The notes below the pieces were generated by a model. The model did no database searches. It saw only the letters and a list, made by a program, of their open reading frames with translations, and was not told where the DNA came from. A DNA stretch of 64,000 bases from Vicia villosa (taxonomy: Eukaryota > Streptophyta > Magnoliopsida > Fabales > Fabaceae). Below are positions 40,840 through 52,389 of this stretch, piece by piece. A program made the position numbers and the translations under genes. Location: NCBI RefSeq assembly GCF_029867415.1, contig NW_026706167.1:1-64000 (forward strand). Reading direction: 5' to 3'. Each line of letters starts with the position of its first letter. Position 1 is the stretch's first letter.

Positions 40840-41800
40840 CGGACGAACTGTTTTCGGGGTGAAAACCAACATTCACCGACTTATGCCAGGGAATCAACAA
40901 ACTGTTTTCCTAAGAGGAAAAACTGTCATTTGTCGACTCATGCCGGGGAATCAATAAACTGTTTTCCTAAGAGGAAAACTGCCATTTGTCGACTCCGAGG
41001 GGAATTAACAAACTGTTTTTTCTAGGAGGAAAACTGCCATTTGTCAACTCTGAAGGGGATGAAACATCCCAGAAACAGACAAACTGTTTAAAGAAACTGC
41101 CATTTGTCGATCTCTTGAATGTTTAACAGACAAACTGTCTTTCCTTGGGGAAAGACTGCCATTTGTTGATTGCTAGGGGAACAAACTGTCTTCTACTGGG
41201 AGAGACTGCCATTTGTTGATCCTGTCGTGAAAGAAAGTGAGCAAACTGTCTTCTGCTGAAAGAGACTGCCATTTGCTAATTTTGTTGAGGAATCTTTAAG
41301 CGAAACGAACCGTCTTCATGAAGAAGGCTGCCATTCGTTATTTTTGCCCGAAAAAGTGAGTGAACTGTCTTTTGTCGAAAGAGACTGCCATTCAGTGACT
41401 CCGCTGGGGAATCATTTGTCGATCTGCCGGGAGATTCTGAATTATTTTCTTTGACGAAGAGTGGCATCTCTTGACCCTGCTGGGGATATACCAAACTGTT
41501 TTCCAGGAGGAAAAATTACCACTTATCAATTATGTCGGGGAATCCACACTTCTTGGAGAAGAGAACCGCTCATCGACCCTGTGGGGAATTCCAAAATGCG
41601 AAACAAACTATCTTATTTGAAGAAGATTGTCGAGCGTCGCTCTGCAGGAGATTCTCAGTTGGGGAATTCCAAAAGTGAACAAACTATCTCTTTGAGGGAG
41701 ACTACCATTTGTTGACTCGCTTGGGGAATTTGGGTGTATGAACCTTCTTTATGAAGAAGAAAAACCCTTTCACAACTTTGCAGGGGAATCTTGAGTATAT
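40840..41800 (-). repeat. 3' UTR tandem hairpin repeat, Ogre-2 (about 60-bp period)
   Basis: Roughly fifteen units seen on the + strand as ACAAACTGTC, a short arm and loop, GAGACTGCCATTTGT, and a GGGGA spacer. The outer arms covary: ACAAA/TTTGT (most), GCAAA/TTTGC (about 41240-41275), ACGAA/TTCGT (about 41303-41337), TGAA/TTCA (about 41360-41395). Equivalent in position to the Ogre-1 array at 13560-13890, though the sequence differs. Confidence 0.8.
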
Positions 41801-42563
41801 GCTTTAATGACTCGGGCATTCACATGATCAAAGCCTGACTCGACTATGCAGTTATAATGTATGCATGAATATTATGACAAATATAAAATGTAAAGTGAAA
41901 GTGAATAGAATTGTCGCGGATGTAAAATCCTATGATACGACTTGAATCTTGTTGATCAGAAGATGTCCTCTTCTTGTAGTTCGAACTCTGTCGGGAATAC
42001 CTGGTTATCAGTTGTCCGCTGTCCGAAGTGAGTAATATGAATTGAAGTGAAGATCCGTCATCGGGAGATGTTCGCAAAGCGACCTCATGGGGAAATCTTG
42101 GTTCCCGGAGTCTCAACCGTTCTCGGAGTAGCTGTTTGCATTCTTCCTATTGTTTGTAAACCTTAGAAAGAAAATTTCACCTCTATTTTTTGCAAGTAAA
42201 TTCATTTTATTTTATGAAAACATTTGTTTCAAGAAAATGACTGCTTAAACTTAAAATGCATTTCAAGAAACTGAATAAGACTCGATTTGCAAAGAAAGCA
42301 CAAGGCTCAAATTATTATATATGGAATGGTAATCAGGCAAATGCTTGATTCCATGGAGTATTTACAAAGTTGGAAATTGGTAATTTTTCGGGAAAAGGGC
42401 TACGATGAAACGTGACGACCGTTATCTTTCCCTTCCACTCCGAGTTGCGCTGTATTCGTGCTTCGTAGAAGATGACCTACTACTGATGAATACTCCGCTA
42501 TGGATTTTTGAATGATCAAGTTTGTCCTGAACACAGTTACTTGCCATATATCCCTAACTTTTG
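41801..42563 (-). other. Ogre-2 3' UTR, unstructured part
   Basis: About 760 bases between the hairpin repeats and the hairpin array. Nothing recognisable beyond weak similarity to the Ogre-1 stretch at 12240-12540 (shared blocks around CCATGGAATC and TTTGTAAATACTCC). Confidence 0.6.
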
Positions 42564-42714
42564 CGTAAACAACCCCTTTCGGGTTTTAAGTCTACCGGGA
42601 TTGATTATTTATTTTTTTATGTCTCTAAATTTTGCCTGAATCGCCCTTTCGGGTTTTCGATTCACCGAGACGCTCTTTTTTGCCTAAGTCGCTCTTTGCG
42701 AGTTTTCAACTTAG
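42564..42714 (-). promoter_or_regulatory. Array of three stem-loops after Ogre-2 pol stop
   Basis: In element sense: CTAAGTTG/CGACTTAG (U-G at one pair; inner CTC/GAG, GCAAA loop); TGAATCG/CGATTCA (inner CCC/GGG, GAAA loop); GTAGAC/GTTTAC (one G-U; inner CCC/GGG, GAAA loop). All have the AAAA bulge. Compared with Ogre-1 unit 2 (TGGACTG/CGGTCCA), two pairs changed on both sides and a U-G became C-G; unit 1 also changed its inner stem from CCC/GGG to CTC/GAG. Stem sequence drifts, fold stays. Confidence 0.85.
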
Positions 42715-42734
42715 CGAGCTGTTCTTTTAATTAT

Positions 42735-45700
42735 TTAGGCGAAGTATTTCTTGACTGCGTCGACGTTCACAGGACGGGTGAATTCTTCTCCATCCATAGT
42801 CGTGAGTATTAAGGCTCCTCCCGAAAAAGCTCTCTTGACCACGTAGGGGCCGTCATAATTGGGAGTCCATTTCCCTCTTGAATCTGTGAGAAAAGATTGA
42901 ATCTTTTTGAGTACAAGGTCGCCTTCTTTGATTGTGCGAGGTTGAACCTTTTTGTCGAAAGCTTTCTTCATTCTTTGTTGATATAGCTAACCGTGGCATA
43001 AAGCTGTCATGCGCTTTTCTTTGATTAAGTTCAATTCATCGAATCTACTTTGACACCACTCGGCTTCTGTTAATTTTGCTTCCATCAAGACTCTCATCGA
43101 TGGAATCTCAACCTCTATAGGTAGGACTGCTTCCATGCCATATACAAGGGAGAAAGGAGTTGCTCCAGTCGAAGTACGTACTGATGTACGGTAACCATGA
43201 AGAGCATACAGGAGCATTTCATGCCAATCTTTGTAAGTGATGACCATCTTCTGAACGATTTTCTTGATGTTTTTGTTAGCTGCTTCTACAGCTCCATTCA
43301 TCTTTGGTCTGTAAGGAGATGAGTTGTGATGCTCAATCCTGAATTCTTCACAAAGCTCCTTCATCATTTTGTTATTCAAATTTGACCCATTGTCAGTGAT
43401 TATCTTGCTAGGAATGCCGTAGCGACAGATGATGTGATTCTTGATAAACCTGACGACAACTTGTCTTGTAACGTTTGCATATGAAGCTGCTTCAACCCAT
43501 TTGGTGAAATAGTCTATAGCTACCAAGATGAAGCGATGTCTGTTGGACGCTTTTGGCTCGATCATTCCAATCATGTCGATTCCCCACATGGAGAAAGGCC
43601 AAGGGGAAGAGAGTATGTTGAGAAGAGATGGTGGCACATGAATTCTATCGGCGTAGATCTGACATTTGTGACACCTCTTTGCGTACTGGTAGCAATCTGA
43701 CTCCATCGTGTATTTCTCTCATGAGTACTTCTGCTTCTTTTCTGTCAACGCATCTGAGCAGAACCATGTCGAAGTTTCTCTTGTACAAAACATCTTCATT
43801 CAGGAAGAATCTACAAGCTAACCTTCTCAAAGTCTTTCTATCTTTCTTTGACGCCCCAAGAGGGTACTCTTGTCTCTGAAGGAAGTTTTTGATGTCGTGA
43901 TACCACGGTTTGTCGTCAATGATTGCTTCTACTGTGAAAACATGAGCGGGCCTATCCAGGCGCATAACATCGATCCGAGGAATGTCATTCCAATGATTTA
44001 TCCTAATCATGGAAGAGAGTGTGGCTAATGCATCAGCCAAGTTGTTTTCTTCACGAGGAATGTGATGAAAATCTACCCTGTCGAAGAATGGTAACAATCT
44101 TCTCGCGTAGTCTTTGTAAGGAATTAGCCCTGGTTGGCGTGTTTCCCATTCTCCTTTGATTTGATTGATGACCAAAGCAGAATCCCCGTATACATCCAAG
44201 TGTTTGATTCTTAGATCCACGGCTTCTTCGAGACCCATGATGCAAGCTTCATATTCGGCCTCATTGTTTGTGCACTTGAAAGTTAATCTGGCAGTAAATG
44301 GAATATGGGTACCCTGAGGTGTAACAATGATTGCCCCAATTCCTCTTCCATAAGCGTTGACAGCTCCGTCAAAGATTAAGCCCCACTGGGATCCTATCTC
44401 AGGTCCTTCGTCTGGTAGTGGCTCGTCGCAATCTTTCATCTTGAGGTACATGACGTCCTCGTCCGGAAAGTCAAAACTGGTTGATTCATGACCATTGAGT
44501 GGGTGGTGAGCCAGGTGCTCAGCTAGAATGCTTCCTTTCACGGCTTTCTGTGCGTGATACTCAATGTCATATTCTGATAGCAATATCTGCCACTGGGCAA
44601 TTCTCCCAGTTAAGGCAGGCTTCTCAAAGATGTACTTGATTGGATCCATATGAGAGATCAAACAAGTAGTATGTCGAATCATGTACTGGCGGAGACGCTT
44701 GGCAGCCCAGGCCAAAGCACAACACGTCTTCTCGAGCATGGAGTAGCGGGATTCACAGTCAGTGAATTTCTTGCTTAGGTAGTAAATGGCATGCTCTTTT
44801 CTTCTCGTCTCGTCTTGCTGTCCAAGGACACAACCTATGGAGTCTTCTAAGGCGGTTAAGTACATTATCAAAGGTCTTCCTTCCACTGGAGGAGACAAAA
44901 TGGGTGGTTCGAGCAGATATTCCTTAATGCTGTTGAACGCTTTCTGACAATCGTCTGTCCAGACGCAACTTTGATTTTTCCGTAGAAGTTTGAAAATAGG
45001 AGCACAAGTTGCAGTCATGAGATATATGAATCTCGAGATGTAATTCAGACGTCCAAGAAATCCTCTAACTTGTTTCTCGGTTCTGGGTGAAGGCATTTCT
45101 TGAATTGCCTTGACTTTGTCTGGATCTACTTCAATTCCTCGTTTGCTGACAATGAAACCAAGGAGTTTTCCTGAGTAGACACCAAAGGTACACTTGTTGG
45201 GGTTCAGGTGAAGCTGAAACTTCCGTAAGCGTTGAAATAACTTTGTCAGATTCTGTATGTGATCTTCTTCATTTTTTGATTTGGCAATAATGTCGTCCAC
45301 ATAGACTTCCACTTCTTTATGCATCATGTCGTGGAAAAGCGTAGTCATGGCCCTTTGATAAGTTGCCCCTGCGTTCTTTAGTCCAAAAGGCATAACACGA
45401 TAGCACAACGTGCCCCAAGGGGTGATGAAAGCTGTTTTCTCCATGTCTTCAGGTGCCATTTTGATTTGGTTGTATATATCCTGAAAATCCGTCCATGAAC
45501 GAGAAAACTTTGGATTTTGCTATACTGTCTACCAACATATCAATATGCGGTAAAGGAAAATCATCCTTAGGGCTAGCTTTATTCAAATCTCTGTAGTCGA
45601 CGCACATGCGGACTTTTCCGTCTTTCTTAGGAACGGGAACAATGTTAGCTAACCACTGAGGGTATTCTGAAGTGACGAGGAAACCTGTGTTGATCTGCTT

Positions 45701-46127
45701 TTGAACTTCCTCTTTGATTTTCATGGCCATCTCCGGATGAGTTCTTCTTAATTTTTGCGTGACCGGAGGGCATTCTGCTTTTAATGGCAACTGATGCTCC
45801 ACTATACTGGTATCCAACCCTGGCATATCTTGATAAGACCAAGCGAAGACATCTGAGAATTCTTTGAGTAGTTGTATCAAACTCTCTCTGATCTCTGAAC
45901 TGAGCGAAGCTCCAACCTTAACCTCTTTTCTGTTTCCATCGGAACCAAGGTTAATGATCTCTAGAGGCTCATTGTATGGCTGAATGGCCTCTTCCTTTTG
46001 TTGAAGTAATCGTGAAATTTCCTTTGATATTTCTTCGTCTTCTTCTTCCTCTGCCTCGAATACAGGAAACTCAAAGCTTGGAGAAGTCATACGATCGCAC
46101 GTTTCAACGGGGTATTTTATGAATAAT
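42735..46127 (-). pseudogene. pol: Ogre-2 pol (RT, RNase H x2, integrase), broken
   Basis: Exon 2 begins at 46127. RT has VPVPKKDGKVRMCVDYRDLN and an intact YVDD, but a 4-base insertion near 45470 (after FMDGFSGY) shifts the frame. The second RNase H keeps IFDGAVNAYG, NNEAEYEAC and VYGDSALV. Integrase has lost about 24 residues between REIHDG and ESDCYQY, removing the His pair of the HHCC finger and shifting the frame. The breakpoints share ATGGA, a sign of short-repeat deletion. A CAG codon has become TAG near 42988. D and D35E residues remain readable. Confidence 0.92.
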
Positions 46128-46455
46128 CTGCATATGTGTGATAAGTTTTATTTAGACAACGAGGGAAGACTCGGTGTATGCAGTTAATGAAATTTTTGAG
46201 GTTTTTTAAGGGTGTTTTTTAGGATTACCAATTTCCGAAAAAAAAGAAAAGGAAAAACTAATGACGGAACAAAATGACATTTTTATTTATTGACAGTCAT
46301 TTCTTGAAACAAAGACCCTATAAAACAAAACTCTATTGCTTTGGGCGAAGCAAAGAGGGACATTTTCCTAAGAAATAGTAAAATGCAAAGCCCTATGAAA
46401 CATCTCTTCACCCTGGGCTATGGTGAGAGGATAAAATAACGGTGAAAGTTCCTAC
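46128..46455 (-). other. Ogre-2 intron between protease and RT (328 bp)
   Basis: Minus-strand donor AA|GTAGGA overlaps the gag-pro TAG stop; acceptor ATATGCAG|A ends at 46128. Phase 2 on both sides, and the frame continues into the acidic linker before RT. GCCCAAAGCA and ATAGGG(T)CTTTG words match those in the Ogre-1 intron. Confidence 0.87.
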
Positions 46456-46887
46456 TTAGGAGTGCGAACAACAGTTGTAACTTCAACAGCTGTCCAATAG
46501 TGGCGAACCCCATTGTGCACTAGGTAATCTGGAACCTTAGGCTTAAGCTGGCCTGTGGTAGGTCTTGATTTACCAACCACTGTTTTTGCAACACTCAGAC
46601 GATCTTCTTCTACTTCAGCAGACTGAGCGGTGTGAGCATACCCATTTCCATGTGGAGTATGTCGAACTTTCTTTTGAGGAAACTTTCAATCTTCTGAATG
46701 GAGAGACTCGTTGTCGGAGACACTTTCGAGATCATCCTCTTCTGTATTTTGGTCTTGCTCTTCTCCCAAGATGGCATTAACTAGATATGTGAACTCTAGA
46801 TCCGTAGCCTCGGAAGGTGACTTGGGGATATAATCCTCAATGATGATTTCACCAGTCGATGATGATGAATAGCAAGGGTTATACATC

Positions 46888-48326
46888 TGACCGGTAAAAT
46901 AGCAAGTGTACTATTTTTACCGATGTAGTAATAAGTGGATTAATTTTCCCAAGTATCGAACTCGCGGACTGCGTAGGAATTATACGTTTAAGAATAGTGC
47001 AATGGAATAAAAAGTCATCGGGGTGTTTGAATTTGGTTATTTAATTGAAACAACAGCTTAAATAGAATAAAGTGCTTAAATGTTTTGACTAATGAAAGAG
47101 TATGAAACTAGTTAGGATGGATGTATGAATTGCTCTGTAATGAAATAACTACCGATTAACAGATTTACTTTAGAAATTCTCAACTATCGACACCGAACAT
47201 TGATTTCCCTAATTCCTTAGTGAAAACCTCTTGAGACAAAAACCCTCTCTTAATTCCTTAACAAGATAATTATATCTCAAGATTCTAAAAGACATAATCC
47301 GGATAATTTGATCGCTACGCATCAAACCCTTATTCCTAAGTGATTCTTAATTATAGCGTTATGATTAAAAATGCCTTGAGGTAGTTTTCCGACAAAACCC
47401 CAACCGTAAATCAACACATATATTTTCCAATATAGTGAAGCAATAAGAACTTTTACTCATAAAATGAATTTCATAAAGATAATCCAAAAATTAACGGTAA
47501 ATAATATTCATTACATCACATGATCCAGGGACATCAATCCTAACAAGTAAAGAGCTTAGCTACTCATGGCAATTATCAAGATAACAATGATTAAAGATGA
47601 AGACATTACAATTGGTTGAATCGGAATTGATCTTCAATCGCGGATGCTCTTGAAGATTTCTTCGCTCCAAGCCCTAGTGCTCTCAATCTCTATTTTCACG
47701 TTCTCCGACCGTCAAAAAAATGATTTTCTTCTTTCCAAACAGTGACTAAATACCTCACAGCAAATATTCTCATACGAAAAGTCCATCATACCCTTACTTA
47801 AGTGACAGATTTCATAAGTTAAAAATCAGAATTTTTCTGCGCACATGTCTAACACGGCCGTGTCATGGGACACGGGTGGCCGTGTCAGACCCCTGACTTC
47901 TTGGTTCCAAGATTTCTCAACTTTTTCTCTTCAGCATGTCTGACACGGCCGTGTCATGGGACACGGGTGGCCGTGTCAGATCTCTGACTTGATGCTTCCA
48001 AGATTTTCCAATGCCTCCTTTCAGCCAGTGTGACACGGGTGGCCGTGTCACATGACACGGGTGGCCGTATCAGACCTCTGGCTTGCCAAAAACCGCCTTT
48101 CCTTGACTTGAATCGTGCCCTATTCCTGCAATACTTAAACACTACCAGTACAAGATCAAAAGCAAGAGGAAAAACAACAAAAGCTAGAAAAGATAACACA
48201 AACAACTCAAACATAAAACTAAGCAAAACTAACAATAACCAGACTAAAATAACTTAAATTACCACCGGATGAAGTGTTTTTCCATTGATCAGAACATAGA
48301 AACAAGGTGAAATTGGTGGCCGATCA
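46888..48326 (-). mobile_element. 1.4 kb Athila-type solo LTR nested in Ogre-2 (duplication ACATC)
   Basis: Flanked by ACATC (46883-46887 and 48327-48331). The left end TGACCGGTAAAATAGCAAG matches the Athila LTR left end TGATAGGAAAAATAGCAAG; the right end GGCCGATCA matches GACCGATCA. 1439 bp, no internal region. It inserted after Ogre-2 landed, and it splits the gag-pro frame. Orientation follows the Athila copy. Confidence 0.9.
47852..48073. repeat. Three paired palindromes ACACGGCCGTGT in the nested solo LTR
   Basis: Pairs at 47852-47863 and 47869-47886, 47941-47956 and 47960-47977, 48031-48050 and 48054-48073; period about 90 bases. TGACACGGCCGTGTCA is a perfect 16-base palindrome; its partners are GACACGG-GTGG-CCGTGTC inverted repeats. 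Confidence 0.88.
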
Positions 48327-51300
48327 ACATCTCTTTTGGCTGAGAGAGGTACTCAAAATCACTGTTCCATCCACTTGGAACAATATCTTCAAGAGAGATT
48401 CTTGAACTTTCAGGAGCGGAGTATTTCACCATGTAGTCGAATTTTCCGCTTGGTTCTCCTAATGTATCCCAAGTCTCTTCGGGGATAGGAGGAACTTCTT
48501 CTGATGAATCATGACTTCTGGTGGTGAAGCTGTTTGTAACTTCATCACTGCTTGGTCGAGTCTTACTTTCAGATCCTTTAGTCGGATAACAGCATGGTGA
48601 TTCAGACTCTGATAGGGCTATGTATCCTGCTTTGTTAAGATAGGATAGCCATTCCTCTTCATCGGTGTTTTCCATACCGATGGTATTGACTGCTTGTTGA
48701 ACAGGTTGAAGAAAACCTCCGCTGCGGAAAGTTTCTTGAATTGGAAGAACTACCTCAATTCCTGGAATAGTCTTTGATGATGTTGGAAAGAATCCAACTC
48801 CTGTTCTGTTCTTGTTGTTGGTAGGAATATTAATGTGCCCCCAACCACTAGTAGTGCCATCCTTTACAACTTGGATTGCATCTTTGTAGGAAGAAATAGA
48901 CGTTGCTTTCTCCTTTCCTTTGTCCAAGGAAAGTGCTTGGAATTTAGTTCCGACAACTTCTTTTGGTTCTATGTCGGAGAATGATGACAGGTTGCTGACG
49001 ATCAGAGCTCGTTCTCCACATACGGTTACCAATTTGTCATTTCTTATGAACTTCAGTTTCTGGTGAAGTGTTGATGTAATTGCCCCAGCCTCATGAATCC
49101 ATGGGCGACCTAGCAAACAACTGTATTGTGCTGGAATATCCATAACTTGGAAAGTGATTTTGAACGTCTGAGGTCCAATAGTTATGGGAAGATCTACCTC
49201 TCCAAAAACTGACTTTCTTGATCCATCAAATGCTTTGACGATGACATGACTTTTTCTTAGAGGGTAATCCTCGAAAGATAATCTTGACAATGTTGATTTC
49301 GACATGACGTTGAGAGAGGATCCATTGTCTATTAGGACTCCTGTGAGTGTATCACCCATGCAGCCAACTGAGATGTGAAGTGGAAGATTGTGGTCTACTC
49401 CTTCTTCAGGAAGATCTTCATCACAGAAACTAAGGCTAGTTCCCGCGGAAATGTTGGCAACGATGTTGTTGAATTGGCTTATTGTAACGCCAGGTTCTAC
49501 AAAAGCTTGTTCCAAAAATTTCTGTAGAGCTTCCCTATGAGCTTCAGAACTCAATAGCAGGGAAAGGACAGAAATCCTAGACGGAGTATGTAGTAATTGA
49601 TCTACAATGTTGTATTCACTCCTCTGGATTAACTTCAAGATCTCATCATTTTCTTTCGCTTGAACAGCATTGGTCGGATGATTGTCTTGCCTATGTGGTA
49701 CTTCCTCCGAAGGTTTCTCCACATTTTCTGTTGTTCTGTTGAAGACTCGTCCACTTCTGGTGACTCGACTGACATCAGCAATGTTGACAACAGACGGTAA
49801 TGGTATTTCCTTACCATCTTCAGTGAATGTAGCATTGTACTTGTATGGTATAGCCTTGCTGGACTCATACGGTATAGGACCTGGTAAGTAGATGACTAAC
49901 GGAGCAACTGCTGTCTTCCTGCTATCATACTTAACTTGCATTGGTTCAACTTGATTAATTTGAGGAGATACGGTAAAGACTTCGTCATCTTCTCTGTTGG
50001 CAAGAACTGTAATGGTATTGTCATCCATCAGCTTTTGAATGTCGTTGCGAACACGCAAACATCCTTGTGAATTTCTTCGACAAATTCTGCATCTACTGTA
50101 AGCGTGGAAATCTGTTCCAAAGTAGGCAAGTCCATTTAAAGTTTTATGGAACCTGACTACCGATCCTCCGAGATCTTCAACTTTGTAGATTTTTTATTCT
50201 CCTGGACATCCTTGAACCATGTTGATGTCATGTTCAATTCTGACTCGGATATGTTGAATCCATCCTAAGTCCATTTGTTCTTGTAATGCAGCTTGAACTA
50301 CGGCACATCCTTGATTATTCTTTGGACAAATATCGCATGTGAAGTAGTTGTGAGGTGGTACATGGCCGTACCCAGCTTGTTTAGCGTGCATCTTGACAAG
50401 ATTTTCCCCTATCTGACGAATGTCGTAGATTTGAATGATGTTAGGGTGTTGATCTATCAGATTTACTGAAGCTTCTTTATGTTGCGGCAAAGGATTTGCT
50501 TGGACGTTTGGACTAGTATCTTTGAAGGATAGCATTCCGCTCTTCACTAATCGTTGGACGTCAATCTTGAAAGAGAAACAGTTCTCAATATTGTGACCTG
50601 GTGCCCCCTGATGATAGGGACAAGATTGGTCAGCCTTATACCATGGTGAGGAACTGTTTGTAGGACTTGGAGGACTCCTTGTCTGAATGAGTCCTTTTGC
50701 CACTAATGTTGGAAATAATTCCGCATACGGCATTGGTACTGGGTCAAAGGCAGGATACCTTGGAGCCCGATTGTTGTAATTTGGAGGTCGAACCTGCTGT
50801 TGAGGTTGCTGCGACCTTTGTTGAATTTGTTGTTGCGAGACCTGAGGTTGATAAGCTGGCGCTGAGTTAACAACCAGAGTTATTGCTGCAACTTGAGGTT
50901 GAAATTTCTTCTTGATTTTGTGCAAGACATTGCTGACATCTTGATCCTTTTTCTTCTGGAAAGAAATTCCATACTTCCTTGGACCAATAGAAGATTCTGG
51001 TTCTTTGTTCAAGCGTCCTTCTCGAACTGCTTCTTCTAAACGTACACCCATGTTTACCATCTCGGTAAAGTCACTTGGTGCACTTGCAACCATTCGTCCG
51101 TAGTAAAATGGACTCAAAGTTTTGAGATAGATTTTTGTCATTTCTTTCTCTTCAAGTGGTGGACAAATTTGAGCAGCAACTTCACGCCATCTCTGAGCGT
51201 ATTCCTTGAAGCTTTCTCTATCCTTTTGAGTCATGGCCCGGAGTTGATCTCTGTCGGGAGCCATATCCAGATTGTACTTATACTGTTTGACGAAGGCCTC

Positions 51301-52101
51301 TCCGAGGTCTCGAAAAGTACGAATCTCTGAACTGTCCAAGTTCATGTACCATTTGAGTGCAGCACCAGTCAGGCTGTCTTGAAAATAATGAATGAGTAAT
51401 TGTTGATTATCAGTCTGAGTTGACATTCTTCGAGCGTACATTACGAGGTGACTTTGTGGGCATGAATTCCCTTTGTACTTCTCGAAATCTGGTACTTTGA
51501 ATTTGTGAGGAATCTTAACATTTGGAACCAGACAGAGGTCTGCAGCATTCTTTCCAAATAGATCTTGTCCTCGAAGAGTCTTGAGTTCCTTTTGCATTTG
51601 CAGAAATTATTCCTGGAACTCGTCCAATCTTTCATACACGCCAGCGTCCTCACTGGGAGCGTGATGATATACTTGTCCGCCCTGTGGAGGAAAAGTATGC
51701 ATAATGGGCTGTGGAGAAGCCATGACAGTAGATCTTGGAATCTCAGCATTCTGTTGTGTGAAACCCATTGCCGTTGCTCTTGGAACTTCAATTTCCAGAG
51801 GTTTGTAACCCTCCGGTGGTTGCATCTCTATTGTAGCTCTTGGAACTTCAGAAACTGGGGGTATGTACCCTTCTGGAATAAAGTTATATGGCATGCCCCA
51901 AGGTCGGTTGGGTGGCATGGTATACTGAGGAATAGGAGTAGAAACAATCTCGGAAACCACAGTCCTTTGTGGTTCTTCTGGCGTTGGTCGATTCTGTGCA
52001 ACTACCAGGGCTTCTACCATGCTATTGAGCCTTTCAATAGCATCTTTGAGAGTATTAACCTCTTCTCTGAGTTCTCCATTCTCTTGCTCAAAGTCTTCCA
52101 T

Positions 52102-52389
52102 TCTTTTCTTGCGACTTGAACGAGTGTTGTATGGATGAGACAGCTTGAAAGTCTTGGTTCACCTCCTTCTCCTCCTCTCTTTCTGGAGAAAGGAAAGTGA
52201 CTATTAGATCCGCGACAATTCTCATGTCAGTGCGTACGACTAAAGCGATGTATGATATGCAATTAAGTTAATATTTTTCAAGGAAACACCATAATTACGT
52301 TATGAAACATCAAACTTTTATTAATTAAGCGAAAACGCCGTTTTTACACATTTTGAAAAAGAAATACAGAGAAACTGAGAGAAAGGACT
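52102..52389 (-). other. Ogre-2 ORF1-gag spacer
   Basis: 288 bases, AT-rich, no ORF. Corresponds to 3864-4211 of Ogre-1. Nothing further seen. Confidence 0.6.

Larger units (their letters stand above)
46452..52101 (-). pseudogene. gag-pro: Ogre-2 gag-protease, with stops and nested LTR
   Basis: Starts at the ATG at 52101 (MEDFEQENGELREEV, coiled coil). In-frame TAA at 51609-51607 replaces a Gln codon; in-frame TAA at 50196-50194; TGA near 46686 replaces a Trp codon. The capsid block (SCPQSHLVMYARRMST; WYMNLD) and C-H-H-C knuckle (CPYHQGAPGHNIENC) are kept. The protease motif reads DNGSS rather than DTGSS, so the active site is altered. A solo LTR with duplication ACATC interrupts it after the residues SQPKEM. 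Otherwise colinear with the intact Ogre-1 protein. Confidence 0.92.

Noticed and set aside
48030..48257. 75-codon ORF across the palindromes
   Set aside because: Lies inside the Athila solo LTR on the antisense side; composition follows the repeat.
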